Assembly (NCBI GenBank): GCA_016745075.1
Contig: JADGDD010000004.1
Span: forward strand, 62,001 to 126,000
Reading direction: 5' to 3'
Length of the DNA: 64,000 bases
Origin: Planctomycetota bacterium
GTDB taxonomy: Bacteria > Planctomycetota > UBA11346
A model generated the notes under the pieces. It was not told the origin of the DNA, did not search any database, and worked only from the letters and a program-made list of their open reading frames with translations. The translations under genes and the position numbers were made by a program. This document shows positions 24,535-33,000 of the stretch, in pieces (the first letter of the stretch is position 1; every line of letters begins with the position of its first letter).

Positions 24535-25957
24535 TTTTTCAGAACAATTTGTACGCTTATCGGAAACGCAACGCCAATGGCTTACGGGATGGCAATGTTA
24601 TGACCCGCTTGCGCAAGCATTCCCCCATAAGCGGGTCGTGCATGCAGGCATGGGTGCTGGTGCCCGTCCTGCTGCCAACCCACATACTGTTTTTGAAACC
24701 GCGCTCACAACAGCAACGGATAACGTACCAGAACAGACTATGGCCTATGTGCATATTCCTTTTTGCCACACCCACTGCACCTATTGCCACTTTTATTTAC
24801 ATCCACACAAACAAAGCAATGAAGATGCGTACATAGACCTATTGGTACAAGAATTTCAACAGGTCGCAGATAAGAAACAGGCACTCTGGCCCAAACCCTT
24901 ATCTGCGGTATATATTGGCGGTGGTACTCCAACCGATTTATCTGCAAATAATATGAGTCGTTTATTAGATGCGATTCGTACCTGTTTACCACTTCGTAAC
25001 GATGCCGAAATAACGTTGGAAGGGCGCTTACACGGTTATACAGATGAAAAGCATCATGCAGCACTTGCTGGTGGCGTGAATCGTTTTTCTTTTGGCGTGC
25101 AATCGTTTAATACACGGGTTCGCAAACAACTTGGTCGCAAATTATCAGGTAGAGACATAGCGGAACATTTATGCACACTACAAAAACGCAATGATGCGAT
25201 TATAGCTTGTGATCTTATGTACGGTTTACCAGACCAAGATGCCGCTTGCTGGCGCGATGATTTGGAACAACTGGTAGCCTGCAATCTTGATGGTGTTTCT
25301 ATTTATCAATTAAATATTTTTGAAAATGGCATGTTACATAAAGCCGTACAGGCTGGGAAAATAACAGCACCAGTCAGCACCGCTGAACAATCCCGTTATT
25401 ACCAAACAGCTGATAATCTGTTAATCGGCCTTGGCTACAAACGCATGCAAACCAGTCATTATGCGAACACCTTATTGGAACGCAGTCTGTATAACGCGCA
25501 CTCAAAAGCTGGGGCATGGGTTATGCCTTTTGGTATGGGCGCTGGCGGTTTTTGGAATGGTCATGCTTTTATGCAACATCGTGACATGAAAAAATGGCGT
25601 GCAGATGTGCAAGCAACTCACAAACCAGTTGCCTTTGCCATAGCACAAGACCACAAGCAACGTCCTCAACAACGTATAACCGAACGCTTCGAAACCACGG
25701 GCAGCGTGCCGTGGCTCTGGCTGGAACAAGAAATAGGTTGTGCTACCCAAACAATATTTGCCCCACTTATTACCGCATGGGCAGAAAATGGTCTCGTCAC
25801 AACTGATAAGCAGGCGCTCACCCTAACCAGCGCTGGACGGTTTTGGATTGCCAACATCACCCAGGCATGGTGTGACGCGTTATTTATGTACACACACAAC
25901 GCAGTGCCGCAAAGCCTGCACCATTGCGATACGCTCGAAATCGCAGCCCAAGGATAA
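24527..25957 (+). CDS. hutW: HutW/ChuW-like radical SAM haem-utilisation protein
   Basis: A 476-residue radical SAM protein of the HemN/HutW group. The [4Fe-4S] motif is CHTHCTYC (CxxxCxxC) after AYVHIPF; GGGTPTDLS is the SAM-binding GGE-type loop. The C-terminal part keeps the GAGGFWNGHAF region of HemN relatives. HutW/ChuW opens haem anaerobically by a radical mechanism, releasing iron. Haem-operon context favours HutW over coproporphyrinogen oxidase. Overlaps hemP upstream; HmuS-like gene follows after 12 bp. Confidence 0.88.
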   Translation: MDNFSEQFVRLSETQRQWLTGWQCYDPLAQAFPHKRVVHAGMGAGARPAANPHTVFETALTTATDNVPEQTMAYVHIPFCHTHCTYCHFYLHPHKQSNEDAYIDLLVQEFQQVADKKQALWPKPLSAVYIGGGTPTDLSANNMSRLLDAIRTCLPLRNDAEITLEGRLHGYTDEKHHAALAGGVNRFSFGVQSFNTRVRKQLGRKLSGRDIAEHLCTLQKRNDAIIACDLMYGLPDQDAACWRDDLEQLVACNLDGVSIYQLNIFENGMLHKAVQAGKITAPVSTAEQSRYYQTADNLLIGLGYKRMQTSHYANTLLERSLYNAHSKAGAWVMPFGMGAGGFWNGHAFMQHRDMKKWRADVQATHKPVAFAIAQDHKQRPQQRITERFETTGSVPWLWLEQEIGCATQTIFAPLITAWAENGLVTTDKQALTLTSAGRFWIANITQAWCDALFMYTHNAVPQSLHHCDTLEIAAQG

Positions 25958-25969
25958 GGAGATCATCAC

Positions 25970-26818
25970 ATGGCACCACAATCATTACAAGCAGCTTGGA
26001 ATGCTTTACAAGAACGAGATACCATAGAGAGAAAAAGCGGCAACAAAAAAGGCCCGCCCCTTTTCCCACGTGACGCAGCAGCCTTACTCGGTGTAACCGA
26101 AGGCGTGTTACTGGCCTCTGGTTGCGGCACAAACGAATGTGTTCGTTTAGACGTAGATTACGCCGCCCATTTACAAACCGCTCATGGACAGCAATGCCTT
26201 GCTATTGTTCGCAATAATACCGCTATTTGTGAATGCACAGATGCATGGAGTACCATCTCTGATAGTTTGGCCCTGCAAGGTACCTGTGCCAGTGTCTCGT
26301 TGAAAGCAGCGCACATAGGTTTTACCCTCGTTATCAGAAAAGAAACAGGCCCTGCATCGTTTCGTCACAGTATTCAATTTTTTGATAAAGCAGGTCACGC
26401 CATTTGTAAATTATTTGGCCTAGCCGCAGATTCTTTGCACACACTCTGTGCAGAACATGCCGCTCCTGATCAACATTCAGAGCAACCAGTTGTCACAAAC
26501 TGGTCTCCTGATTTGCCGCGCTTAGAACGTTGTACGCTCATAGACACAAACATTGAACACTTACTCAAAGAGAGTGCCGCTCAAGCGGAAGACATGTGTC
26601 ATATCGCGGTCCACAATGGTGCTGCAGAACTGCGCATCAATAAATGTATTAAACGAGTGGTCCAGATGCATGGTTTTCTTAATATTTTAGACCCTGGCTT
26701 GGATGTACATATCCGCGCTGAAGAATGCAGTATTGCTCGTCAATGTCTCAATGCTGATGGTATTGTTTTTGGCGAAGGGCTCAACACCATTACCATTCAA
26801 ACAGGAGCAACAGTATGA
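25970..26818 (+). CDS. HmuS/ChuS-like haem-degrading/haem-binding factor (short, variant)
   Basis: A 282-residue cytoplasmic haem-handling protein. The N-terminal half matches HmuS (PRDAAALLGVTEGVLLASGCG ... AIVRNNTAICE ... SIQFFDKAGHAICKLF). The C-terminal half retains GFLNILDPGLDVHIRAE but not the IQIHSG-like segment that supplies the axial histidine in HemS/ChuS (here AELRINKC). It is about 60 residues shorter than ChuS. It may be a haem carrier rather than an oxygenase, which fits the presence of HutW and HutZ. AAGGAGA lies upstream; the stop overlaps hmuT (ATGA). Confidence 0.8.
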   Translation: MAPQSLQAAWNALQERDTIERKSGNKKGPPLFPRDAAALLGVTEGVLLASGCGTNECVRLDVDYAAHLQTAHGQQCLAIVRNNTAICECTDAWSTISDSLALQGTCASVSLKAAHIGFTLVIRKETGPASFRHSIQFFDKAGHAICKLFGLAADSLHTLCAEHAAPDQHSEQPVVTNWSPDLPRLERCTLIDTNIEHLLKESAAQAEDMCHIAVHNGAAELRINKCIKRVVQMHGFLNILDPGLDVHIRAEECSIARQCLNADGIVFGEGLNTITIQTGATV

Positions 26819-27663
26819 AAATATTCACACTGTTACTCTTTACTCTGTGTCTGCATGCTCATGAGTATACACGTATTATTTGCATAGATTCTTCCATTAC
26901 TGAAACGGTGTTCCTTCTTGGTCATGGTCAGTCCGTTATTGCCACAGACCAAACCAGTACATGGCCGGCTGCCGCTGCCGAACGACCAAAGGTTGGCTAT
27001 ATTCGTATGTTGGGCGCAGAAGGGATACTTGCTCAACAACCAGACCTTCTTTTAACCACTGATAAAATTCGTCCGCAGCATATTCTCAAACAATTACGTC
27101 AAGCTGGCCTACGCATAGAAGTCTTTTCTGGAGGAAGCGATCTGGCATCGTTACGCGCCCGCATTAACGGCATTGGGGCAGTACTTGGAGCAACAGAGCA
27201 GGCAACAGCATTGTGTGAAAAAATAGAAACAAGTATACACACTGTCAGCGAACGTTGTGCTGCCCTTAGTGGCAACAATACAAAAATGCCAACCGTATTA
27301 TTTATTCTCCATATGATGAATGGTGAACTCACATGCGCGGGCACAGATACCGCCGCAGACTGGATGATAACTCATGCTGGTGGAATAAATGGCATGACGG
27401 TATCTGGTTTTAAGCCACTCAGCAATGAATCACTGCTTGCTCTACAACCAGATATTATTTTTTGCATGAATAAAGGGCCTAGTGGACCAATAACCACAGC
27501 CACCCTCAAAAAACACCCCATATTAGCGACAAGCCCTGCCATGAAAAATGGAGCCGTTCATTGCGTAGACGGTATGTACATGCTCGGCTTCGGCCCACGC
27601 CTTGGCGATGCTCTGCACGATTTCCAGAACCTGATACACCCGCTGCCTGTTCATGATAAATAA
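26815..27663 (+). CDS. hmuT: Periplasmic haem-binding protein HmuT
   Basis: A 282-residue class III substrate-binding protein with a short signal peptide (to HAH). RIICIDSSITETVFLLGHGQSVIATDQTSTWP and KVGYIRMLGAEGILAQQPDLLL are the HmuT signatures; the tyrosine in VGYIRML is the expected haem ligand. It delivers haem from the receptor to HmuUV. Overlaps hmuS-like upstream by 4 bp and hmuU downstream by 11 bp. Confidence 0.9.
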   Translation: MKIFTLLLFTLCLHAHEYTRIICIDSSITETVFLLGHGQSVIATDQTSTWPAAAAERPKVGYIRMLGAEGILAQQPDLLLTTDKIRPQHILKQLRQAGLRIEVFSGGSDLASLRARINGIGAVLGATEQATALCEKIETSIHTVSERCAALSGNNTKMPTVLFILHMMNGELTCAGTDTAADWMITHAGGINGMTVSGFKPLSNESLLALQPDIIFCMNKGPSGPITTATLKKHPILATSPAMKNGAVHCVDGMYMLGFGPRLGDALHDFQNLIHPLPVHDK

Positions 27664-28684
27664 AACGCGTTTTCCTATTCTGATAACCTCTGCTCTTGTT
27701 TTGATCGGCTTAAGCATCATTGCTCTTGGTATTGGACCTACTGCTCTCAGTCCAGCTACTGTTATCCACGCCCTCTCTACAGGCGCGAGTGATGACCCAA
27801 CCATTCATGCCATTCTTTTCAGTATTCGCTTACCACGCATTCTGTTGGCCGTTCTCGTTGGCAGCGGGCTTGCTGTTGCCGGTGCAGTGATGCAGGGGCT
27901 CTTCCGTAATCCACTAGCAGACCCCGGCCTACTGGGTGTTTCCTCAGGAGCCGCACTTGCCGCCGTTGCTATTATTGTTCTCGGCAATTCTTTCCTGAGT
28001 GAATTTGTTCATCTACTCGGCACAGCTGCTTTGCCACTTGCAGCTTTTATTGGTAGTTTATGCACAACGGTACTCGTCTATAAACTGTCTCGCATGGGTG
28101 GACGTTTACATATCGCCACCATGCTGCTTGCTGGTATTGCCATTAATGCATTAACCGGAGCTCTTATTGGAGTACTGGTCTACATGGCAGACGACAGCCA
28201 ATTACGTAGCCTCACCTTTTGGCAAATGGGAAGCCTCGGTCGAGCCTCATGGTCTGAAGTAGGCGTCAGTGCGGCCATTATCATTCCTGTGACGCTACTG
28301 TTATTACGCTTGAGCCGTGCCCTCAACGCCATGGTACTTGGTGAAGATGAAGCGCAGTATTTAGGTATCAATACCGATATGCTGACACGTTTTGCCATTG
28401 TCCTCTGTGCCTGTTTAGTTGGGGCTGCTGTTGCCGTTAGCGGCATGATTGGTTTTATTGGATTGGTGGTTCCTCATCTCTTACGTCTTGTTCTTGGCCC
28501 AGATCATCGCGGAGTTTTACCTGGATCTTTATGTGTTGGTGGCAGCCTACTTGTTATTGCTGATACCTGTGCACGTACACTCGTCGCCCCTGCGGAATTA
28601 CCAATAGGCCTGCTAACCGCCGCTATAGGCGCACCCTTTTTTATGTACCTCTTATTGCAACAACGGCGCAAGGCCATCTTATGA
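27653..28684 (+). CDS. hmuU: Haem ABC transporter permease HmuU (FecCD family)
   Basis: A 343-residue inner-membrane permease of the FecCD/BtuC type with about ten helices. Family segments: RLPRILLAVLVGSGLAVAGAV, GLFRNPLADPGLLGVSSGAAL, QMGSLGRASW and the C-terminal GFIGLVVPHLLRLVLGPDHR, which contacts the ATPase. It imports haem into the cytoplasm with HmuV and overlaps both neighbours. Confidence 0.94.
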   Translation: MINKTRFPILITSALVLIGLSIIALGIGPTALSPATVIHALSTGASDDPTIHAILFSIRLPRILLAVLVGSGLAVAGAVMQGLFRNPLADPGLLGVSSGAALAAVAIIVLGNSFLSEFVHLLGTAALPLAAFIGSLCTTVLVYKLSRMGGRLHIATMLLAGIAINALTGALIGVLVYMADDSQLRSLTFWQMGSLGRASWSEVGVSAAIIIPVTLLLLRLSRALNAMVLGEDEAQYLGINTDMLTRFAIVLCACLVGAAVAVSGMIGFIGLVVPHLLRLVLGPDHRGVLPGSLCVGGSLLVIADTCARTLVAPAELPIGLLTAAIGAPFFMYLLLQQRRKAIL

Positions 28685-29472
28685 AACAAACCTTATCCGC
28701 ACACACTATTAGCGTTGCCATCGGTGAAACCAGCTTGCTCAACAATGTCAGCATAACTCTGCCAGTTGGTCAGGTCACTGGTGTATTAGGCGCTAATGGT
28801 GCAGGCAAAAGTACGCTGCTGAAGGTGCTTGCAGGTTCCTTAACGCCAACCACTGGACGTGTTTCTCTGCGCGGAAAAGCCCTCTCGTCTTTTTCTGCTA
28901 GAGAACTTGCCAAAGAACGCGCTGTTATGACACAAGAAAGCGCTGTCTCATTCCCCTTCCAAGCCAACGAAGTCGTAGCAATGGGCCGAGATCCGTGGCA
29001 AGAACAAGCTGCTACAACACACCGTATCGTACAAGAAACACTTGCTGCTGTAGACATGAGCGCTTACGCCACACGACTCTATCCCAGCCTGTCCGGTGGC
29101 GAAAGACAACGCATCCAACTAGCTCGCTGTTTGTGTCAGGTTTGGACCTGCACAACGCCCGTTATTCTTTTGGATGAACCGGTTTCTGCTCTTGATCCAG
29201 CTCACCAATACATGGTGCTTGCAGCAGCTCGTGCTCGAGCACAGGCAGGCGCTGCGGTGCTGGTTATTGTCCATGATCTCAATCTTGCCGCCGCCTATTG
29301 CGACCATCTTTTTTTCCTAAAAAAAGGGTACTGTCATTCGCACGGCCCAGTAACAGACATGCTCAATACTGCCACTATTTCTGACGTTTTTGATATAGAT
29401 GTAAGCGTTAGTACCCATCCACATAGCAAACACCCATTTATTATTCCTCATTATGAAAGCAGTATCGCATGA
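28681..29472 (+). CDS. hmuV: Haem ABC transporter ATPase HmuV
   Basis: A 263-residue ABC ATPase: Walker A GANGAGKST, Q-loop MTQESAV, signature LSGGERQR, Walker B VILLDEPVSALD and switch histidine VHDLN. Powers HmuU. ATGA overlaps couple it to hmuU and to the epimerase-like gene downstream. Confidence 0.94.
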   Translation: MKQTLSAHTISVAIGETSLLNNVSITLPVGQVTGVLGANGAGKSTLLKVLAGSLTPTTGRVSLRGKALSSFSARELAKERAVMTQESAVSFPFQANEVVAMGRDPWQEQAATTHRIVQETLAAVDMSAYATRLYPSLSGGERQRIQLARCLCQVWTCTTPVILLDEPVSALDPAHQYMVLAAARARAQAGAAVLVIVHDLNLAAAYCDHLFFLKKGYCHSHGPVTDMLNTATISDVFDIDVSVSTHPHSKHPFIIPHYESSIA

Positions 29473-30308
29473 ATATTCTTATACTCGGCTACGGTCAATT
29501 GGGCGCAGCCGTTGGCCTAGCTCTTTCAGGGCGCGGTGCTCAAATTTTTGCCGCCTGTCGTAGCCCCAATCCTGAACAAACAATTTTTCCTGTCTTTCAA
29601 GCAGACGTGGGCAAAGAAATGGATATGGAAAAACTCGCGGAAAAAGTACCAGCAGATATAGATCAAGTTATTATCACTGCCTACCCTGCACTCAGGCCAG
29701 ACATTCCCAATCCTATTCCTACCTGCATTCGTTCCTGCACCCGTCACTGGCCACGGGCGCGCATTATTTACACCAGCTCCACACAGGTGTACGCTGATGC
29801 GCATGGTTTATGGTTAGATGAATATGGTGAACTTAGTAATTCCTCACTCGCCCGTGCATTTTTAGACGCAGAAAACGCCGCACTGGATCTTCCAAATACA
29901 TTAATTCTGCGCCTTGGACAAATTGTTTCAAAACAGCGGGTCGCTCAGATGAAAGCACGTATATCAGAAGATGAGGTTCTGGTCCCGGGCAGTCCAAACC
30001 GATGGCTCAATTATATTCATGAAATAGATATTGTTTCGACCATGCACCTCGCCTGTGAAGATAATTCCATACGTGGCTGCTATAACCTTACTACCGAATT
30101 TCCTATTTCCGTTTCCGATTGGCTTCATTATATTGCCACTCTTAACCATCGACTCATAAAAATTATTGGAGATGAACGCTACGCTCCCAACAGACGCATA
30201 GACAGTAGCCGCATCCGTACACTCTGCCCAAACATCCGCTGGCATAATCTCCAAGGTGTTCCACTTCCACAGCATTTCTCAGAACCATCTTCACCAACAT
30301 TATCCTGA
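29469..30308 (+). CDS. NAD-dependent epimerase/dehydratase-like (extended SDR) protein in haem operon
   Basis: A 279-residue Rossmann protein. The N-terminal ILGYGQLGAAVGLAL is the dinucleotide-binding loop; RIIYTSSTQVYADAHG is the SDR catalytic-region segment. The YxxxK pair is not clear (AFLDAENAAL follows where YxxxK is expected), so it may bind NAD(P) without classical epimerase chemistry. Position inside a haem operon, translationally coupled to hmuV, suggests reduction of haem or of a haem product such as biliverdin; that is inference. Confidence 0.7.
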   Translation: MNILILGYGQLGAAVGLALSGRGAQIFAACRSPNPEQTIFPVFQADVGKEMDMEKLAEKVPADIDQVIITAYPALRPDIPNPIPTCIRSCTRHWPRARIIYTSSTQVYADAHGLWLDEYGELSNSSLARAFLDAENAALDLPNTLILRLGQIVSKQRVAQMKARISEDEVLVPGSPNRWLNYIHEIDIVSTMHLACEDNSIRGCYNLTTEFPISVSDWLHYIATLNHRLIKIIGDERYAPNRRIDSSRIRTLCPNIRWHNLQGVPLPQHFSEPSSPTLS

Positions 30309-30318
30309 AAGGATTTAT

Positions 30319-30894
30319 ATGACAGACCTACTCGCTGAAACTCAAGCGACCTACACAACATTCACTGAAAGCTTTACCAGCATTGTACTCGGAACCGTTG
30401 ATACAACGGGTGCACCCAATTCTTCTTATACACCCTACGTCCGTGATGAATCAGGTGATTTTTTTGTTTTCGTCAGTGGACTCTCTGAACACACCAACAA
30501 CATGGAAACAAGCGGCACGGCCAGTGTGCTCTTACTGGAAGATGAGGCCACCTGTGCAAATATATTTGCCCGCCGTCGCCTCACCTTTTCTTGCACTGCA
30601 AGTCTGGTCCCCCGAGAAGACGAACAGTGGTCCACCATAGCCGATTCCTTTACCGACCGCTTCGGAAAAATGATTAACTTTTTTCGAAGTGCACCAGATT
30701 TCCGTATTATTCGCCTCCATCCTCAATCTGGTCTCTTCGTCATTGGCTTCGGTCAAGCCTTCACCGTCAGCGGCCCACGCATGAACACGCTTACACACCT
30801 CAACAATAACGGTGGACATGGCGGCGGTAGTGGCCATGGGCACCCGCATGGCAGCGGTGGACATCCCCATGGCAGTAGACACCCACACGGATAA
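30319..30894 (+). CDS. hutZ: HutZ/HugZ-like haem-degrading protein with His/Gly-rich tail
   Basis: A 191-residue split-barrel (PNPOx-like) protein. TFTESFTSIVLGTVDTTGAPNSSYTPYV and RRLTFSCTASLVPRE are HugZ/HutZ family blocks. HutZ binds and degrades haem using a C-terminal histidine loop. Here the C terminus is a tail of about 30 residues with repeated Gly-His-Pro-His units (HPHGSGGHPHG), which would bind haem or metal strongly. A ribosome binding site (GAAAGGA) precedes the ATG. Last gene of the haem operon; a terminator follows at 30930. A truncated second copy lies at 35690. Confidence 0.88.
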   Translation: MTDLLAETQATYTTFTESFTSIVLGTVDTTGAPNSSYTPYVRDESGDFFVFVSGLSEHTNNMETSGTASVLLLEDEATCANIFARRRLTFSCTASLVPREDEQWSTIADSFTDRFGKMINFFRSAPDFRIIRLHPQSGLFVIGFGQAFTVSGPRMNTLTHLNNNGGHGGGSGHGHPHGSGGHPHGSRHPHG

Positions 30895-30929
30895 TGTCAC
30901 TTCATTCATAAGCTTTCTCATCAAAAGAA

Positions 30930-30964
30930 AAATCCCGTATTATGTGTACCATAATACGGGATTT
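30930..30964 (+). terminator. Intrinsic terminator of the haem-uptake operon
   Basis: A perfect 15-bp stem (AAATCCCGTATTATG / CATAATACGGGATTT) with a TGTAC loop, followed by ATTTTA, 35 bases after the hutZ stop. The A-rich 5' side lets it work in both directions. Confidence 0.85.
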
Positions 30965-31083
30965 ATTTTACACCCCAAACGGGTAACTGTTTATTTGGTA
31001 TGCATAAAAGCCCTAAAATATATTTCATGTTCGGCACGGCATGAGCTCACTCCTCTCATTCTTATATACAAGGGAGCAGATCA

Positions 31084-31452
31084 ATGTTTGACAAAGGACT
31101 ACTAACAATGAGTTATGGATTAACCGTTATTGGAACGGGCTTATGGCGAAGCATTGAGGCACAAGCCTATAAACCCAATTCATTATGGTTCTGTTTTGTT
31201 ATGGGATTCGGTGCTATTGGAGCAGGCTTTCTGTACCGCTTAAACAAACAACGTAGCGCACTAATTCTTGCGGCATGTGTTACTGATATTGTCCTATTCT
31301 TTTACCTCTACTGCTTCATTATACACCCAGAAAAAGATGCAACCATACGAGTTGGACTCGCCATTCTTTTATCAATCGCAGAATTGATTGTTATTTTTTA
31401 CCCTGCTCAAACGCAAGACCACTCTCCTCATTATCTTCCGTCCCGTTCATAA
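31084..31452 (+). CDS. Small four-helix membrane protein, unknown
   Basis: A 122-residue protein with about four predicted transmembrane helices (GLTVIGTGLW, FCFVMGFGAIGAGFLY, ALILAACVTDIVLFFYLYCFI, VGLAILLSIAELIVIFYP). No family recognised. GGGAG lies 8 bases before the ATG at 31084, which supports this start over an ATG 24 bases later. It stands alone after the haem-operon terminator, 49 bp before the EF-hand gene. A piece of its 3' end is repeated at 36006-36031. Confidence 0.65.
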   Translation: MFDKGLLTMSYGLTVIGTGLWRSIEAQAYKPNSLWFCFVMGFGAIGAGFLYRLNKQRSALILAACVTDIVLFFYLYCFIIHPEKDATIRVGLAILLSIAELIVIFYPAQTQDHSPHYLPSRS

Positions 31453-31501
31453 TACTGTAAGATTCCCTTGCTAGACTCTGCATTACATAAGGAGAACAAT
31501 C

Positions 31502-32146
31502 ATGAACACTTTTTCACTCGCAAGCGCCCTCTGTATGGGAGCTCTACTAAACATCCTACCTGCTGTCGAAAGTCCGTCTCCAGCACCAGACGCCTTCAGT
31601 ATACGAGATACCAATGCAGATGGAATACTCACGCGGCAAGAATTTGAATCGCTTACCCAGCAATCAAAAGGCCATCAACAGCGTCAACCGGTCTCCCCTG
31701 ACAATCGTGGACAAGAGGGCGAACTGCCACCCAAAGAACGCCGCTGTAAACCTCATAGTCAGCAGCAACGAGGAAACAGACCAGATCACCACTTCCCTGA
31801 AGGCAACCATGGGCACAAACGGCCATTCAAAGAGCACCACTGTACATCTCCTGACCGCCAGCAGCTAGGAGAGAAATCCAGCCAACAACGTCCACGCCCA
31901 CTAGGCGTTCCCCCTCACCATAAACAGGCTTTCCTTCAGCATTTCCCTGCTGCTGATATGGATAAAAATAAACAACTTACTTTAGAAGAATTTCGTCACC
32001 TGAAACGCTTAATTGAGGCCGAACATTTTACCCATTTAGACCGCGATCACAATGGCCTGCTTTCGGTAGAAGAACTGAGCGCACACCCCAAAAGAAACCC
32101 ACCACCATCACAACATCAAACACCCCCTCCACACAACAGGCCGTAA
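31502..32146 (+). CDS. Exported EF-hand calcium-binding protein, His/Gln-rich
   Basis: A 214-residue protein. A signal peptide (NILPAVE) is followed by an EF-hand (DTNADGILTRQEF), a His/Gln/Arg-rich linker of about 90 residues, then two EF-hands (DMDKNKQLTLEEF and DRDHNGLLSVEEL), the last two nearly canonical. It would bind calcium outside the cytoplasm, perhaps also transition metals through the histidines. AAGGAG precedes the ATG. It heads a four-gene unit with a 58-residue ORF, a response regulator and a sensor kinase, so it may be a periplasmic sensor partner (inference). Confidence 0.85.
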   Translation: MNTFSLASALCMGALLNILPAVESPSPAPDAFSIRDTNADGILTRQEFESLTQQSKGHQQRQPVSPDNRGQEGELPPKERRCKPHSQQQRGNRPDHHFPEGNHGHKRPFKEHHCTSPDRQQLGEKSSQQRPRPLGVPPHHKQAFLQHFPAADMDKNKQLTLEEFRHLKRLIEAEHFTHLDRDHNGLLSVEELSAHPKRNPPPSQHQTPPPHNRP

Positions 32147-32151
32147 CAACC

Positions 32152-32328
32152 ATGCTCTCTGACGAACAAGCCATCCCTCAACATGTACGCATTTTGTATA
32201 GAGCCCTTACTGGCTATGATGCTATACATTTACTCCGCAGCACAGAACAACAGGCGCTTGCTACTGCTTTGGAGGAAGTTGGTCTCTCTCTTGAGTTACA
32301 AAAAAGGATCTTTACAAATGAAGCATAA
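32152..32328 (+). CDS. 58-residue protein between EF-hand and response regulator
   Basis: A short open frame starting 5 bp after the EF-hand stop and ending 3 bp before the response regulator start. It encodes a helical, slightly acidic peptide (LLRSTEQQALATALEEVGLSLELQKRIF). Tight spacing on both sides and the lack of any other use for the stretch support a real gene. No family recognised; no strong ribosome binding site, so it would be translated by coupling. It may be a small partner of the two-component system. Confidence 0.5.
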   Translation: MLSDEQAIPQHVRILYRALTGYDAIHLLRSTEQQALATALEEVGLSLELQKRIFTNEA

Positions 32329-32331
32329 GCG

Positions 32332-33000
32332 ATGCGACTTTTAATTGTAGAAGATTACCCTGCCCTGCGTGTTTCCCTCACGCAGGGTTTACAGAGCGAG
32401 GGATATGCCGTTGATGCCGCAGAGGATGGTGATGAAGGCTGGTGGTATCTTAAAGATACGCCGTATGATGCTGTCATTTTAGACCGTATGTTGCCAGGCA
32501 TGGATGGCATAGAGATCTTAAAAAAGATGCGCGAAAATAATAATGATACCCCCGTTTTATTATTAACAGCTCGAGACAGCGTCGAAGACCGAGTTGATGG
32601 TTTAGATGCAGGCGCAGATGATTATCTCACTAAGCCTTTTGCTGTACCAGAATTACTTGCCCGCTTACGCAGGCTTGTCCGTCGTCGTTATGATAAGACC
32701 AGCAATGTACTTGCTCTTGATGACCTAAGCTTAGATACCGTGACCCATCGTGTGAGTCGCAATGCAGAAAATATTGCACTCAGCCCACGAGAATTTCATT
32801 TATTAGAATATTTATTACAGAGGCAGTCTGAAATTGTTTCGCGCAGCGAACTCTGGGATCATTTATATGATTTTAATAGTGATACCAGTTCGAATGTCTT
32901 AGATGTACTTATTGCACGGCTACGCAAAAAACTTCACACCTATGAAACGGCGCGCGTGCTTATTCATACTCGCCGTGGACAAGGGTTTGTCTTAGAATGA
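32332..33000 (+). CDS. OmpR/PhoB-family response regulator
   Basis: A 222-residue regulator. Receiver domain: acidic pair Glu7/Asp8, phosphoacceptor Asp51 in VILDRMLPG, Thr/Ser switch in LLLTARD, and Lys in YLTKPF. The C-terminal winged helix (LSPREFHLLEYLLQRQSEIVSRSELWDHLYDFNSDTSSNVLDV) is OmpR-type. Overlaps the sensor kinase by 4 bp. Closest in style to QseB/PmrA-type metal- or signal-responsive regulators. Confidence 0.93.
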   Translation: MRLLIVEDYPALRVSLTQGLQSEGYAVDAAEDGDEGWWYLKDTPYDAVILDRMLPGMDGIEILKKMRENNNDTPVLLLTARDSVEDRVDGLDAGADDYLTKPFAVPELLARLRRLVRRRYDKTSNVLALDDLSLDTVTHRVSRNAENIALSPREFHLLEYLLQRQSEIVSRSELWDHLYDFNSDTSSNVLDVLIARLRKKLHTYETARVLIHTRRGQGFVLE

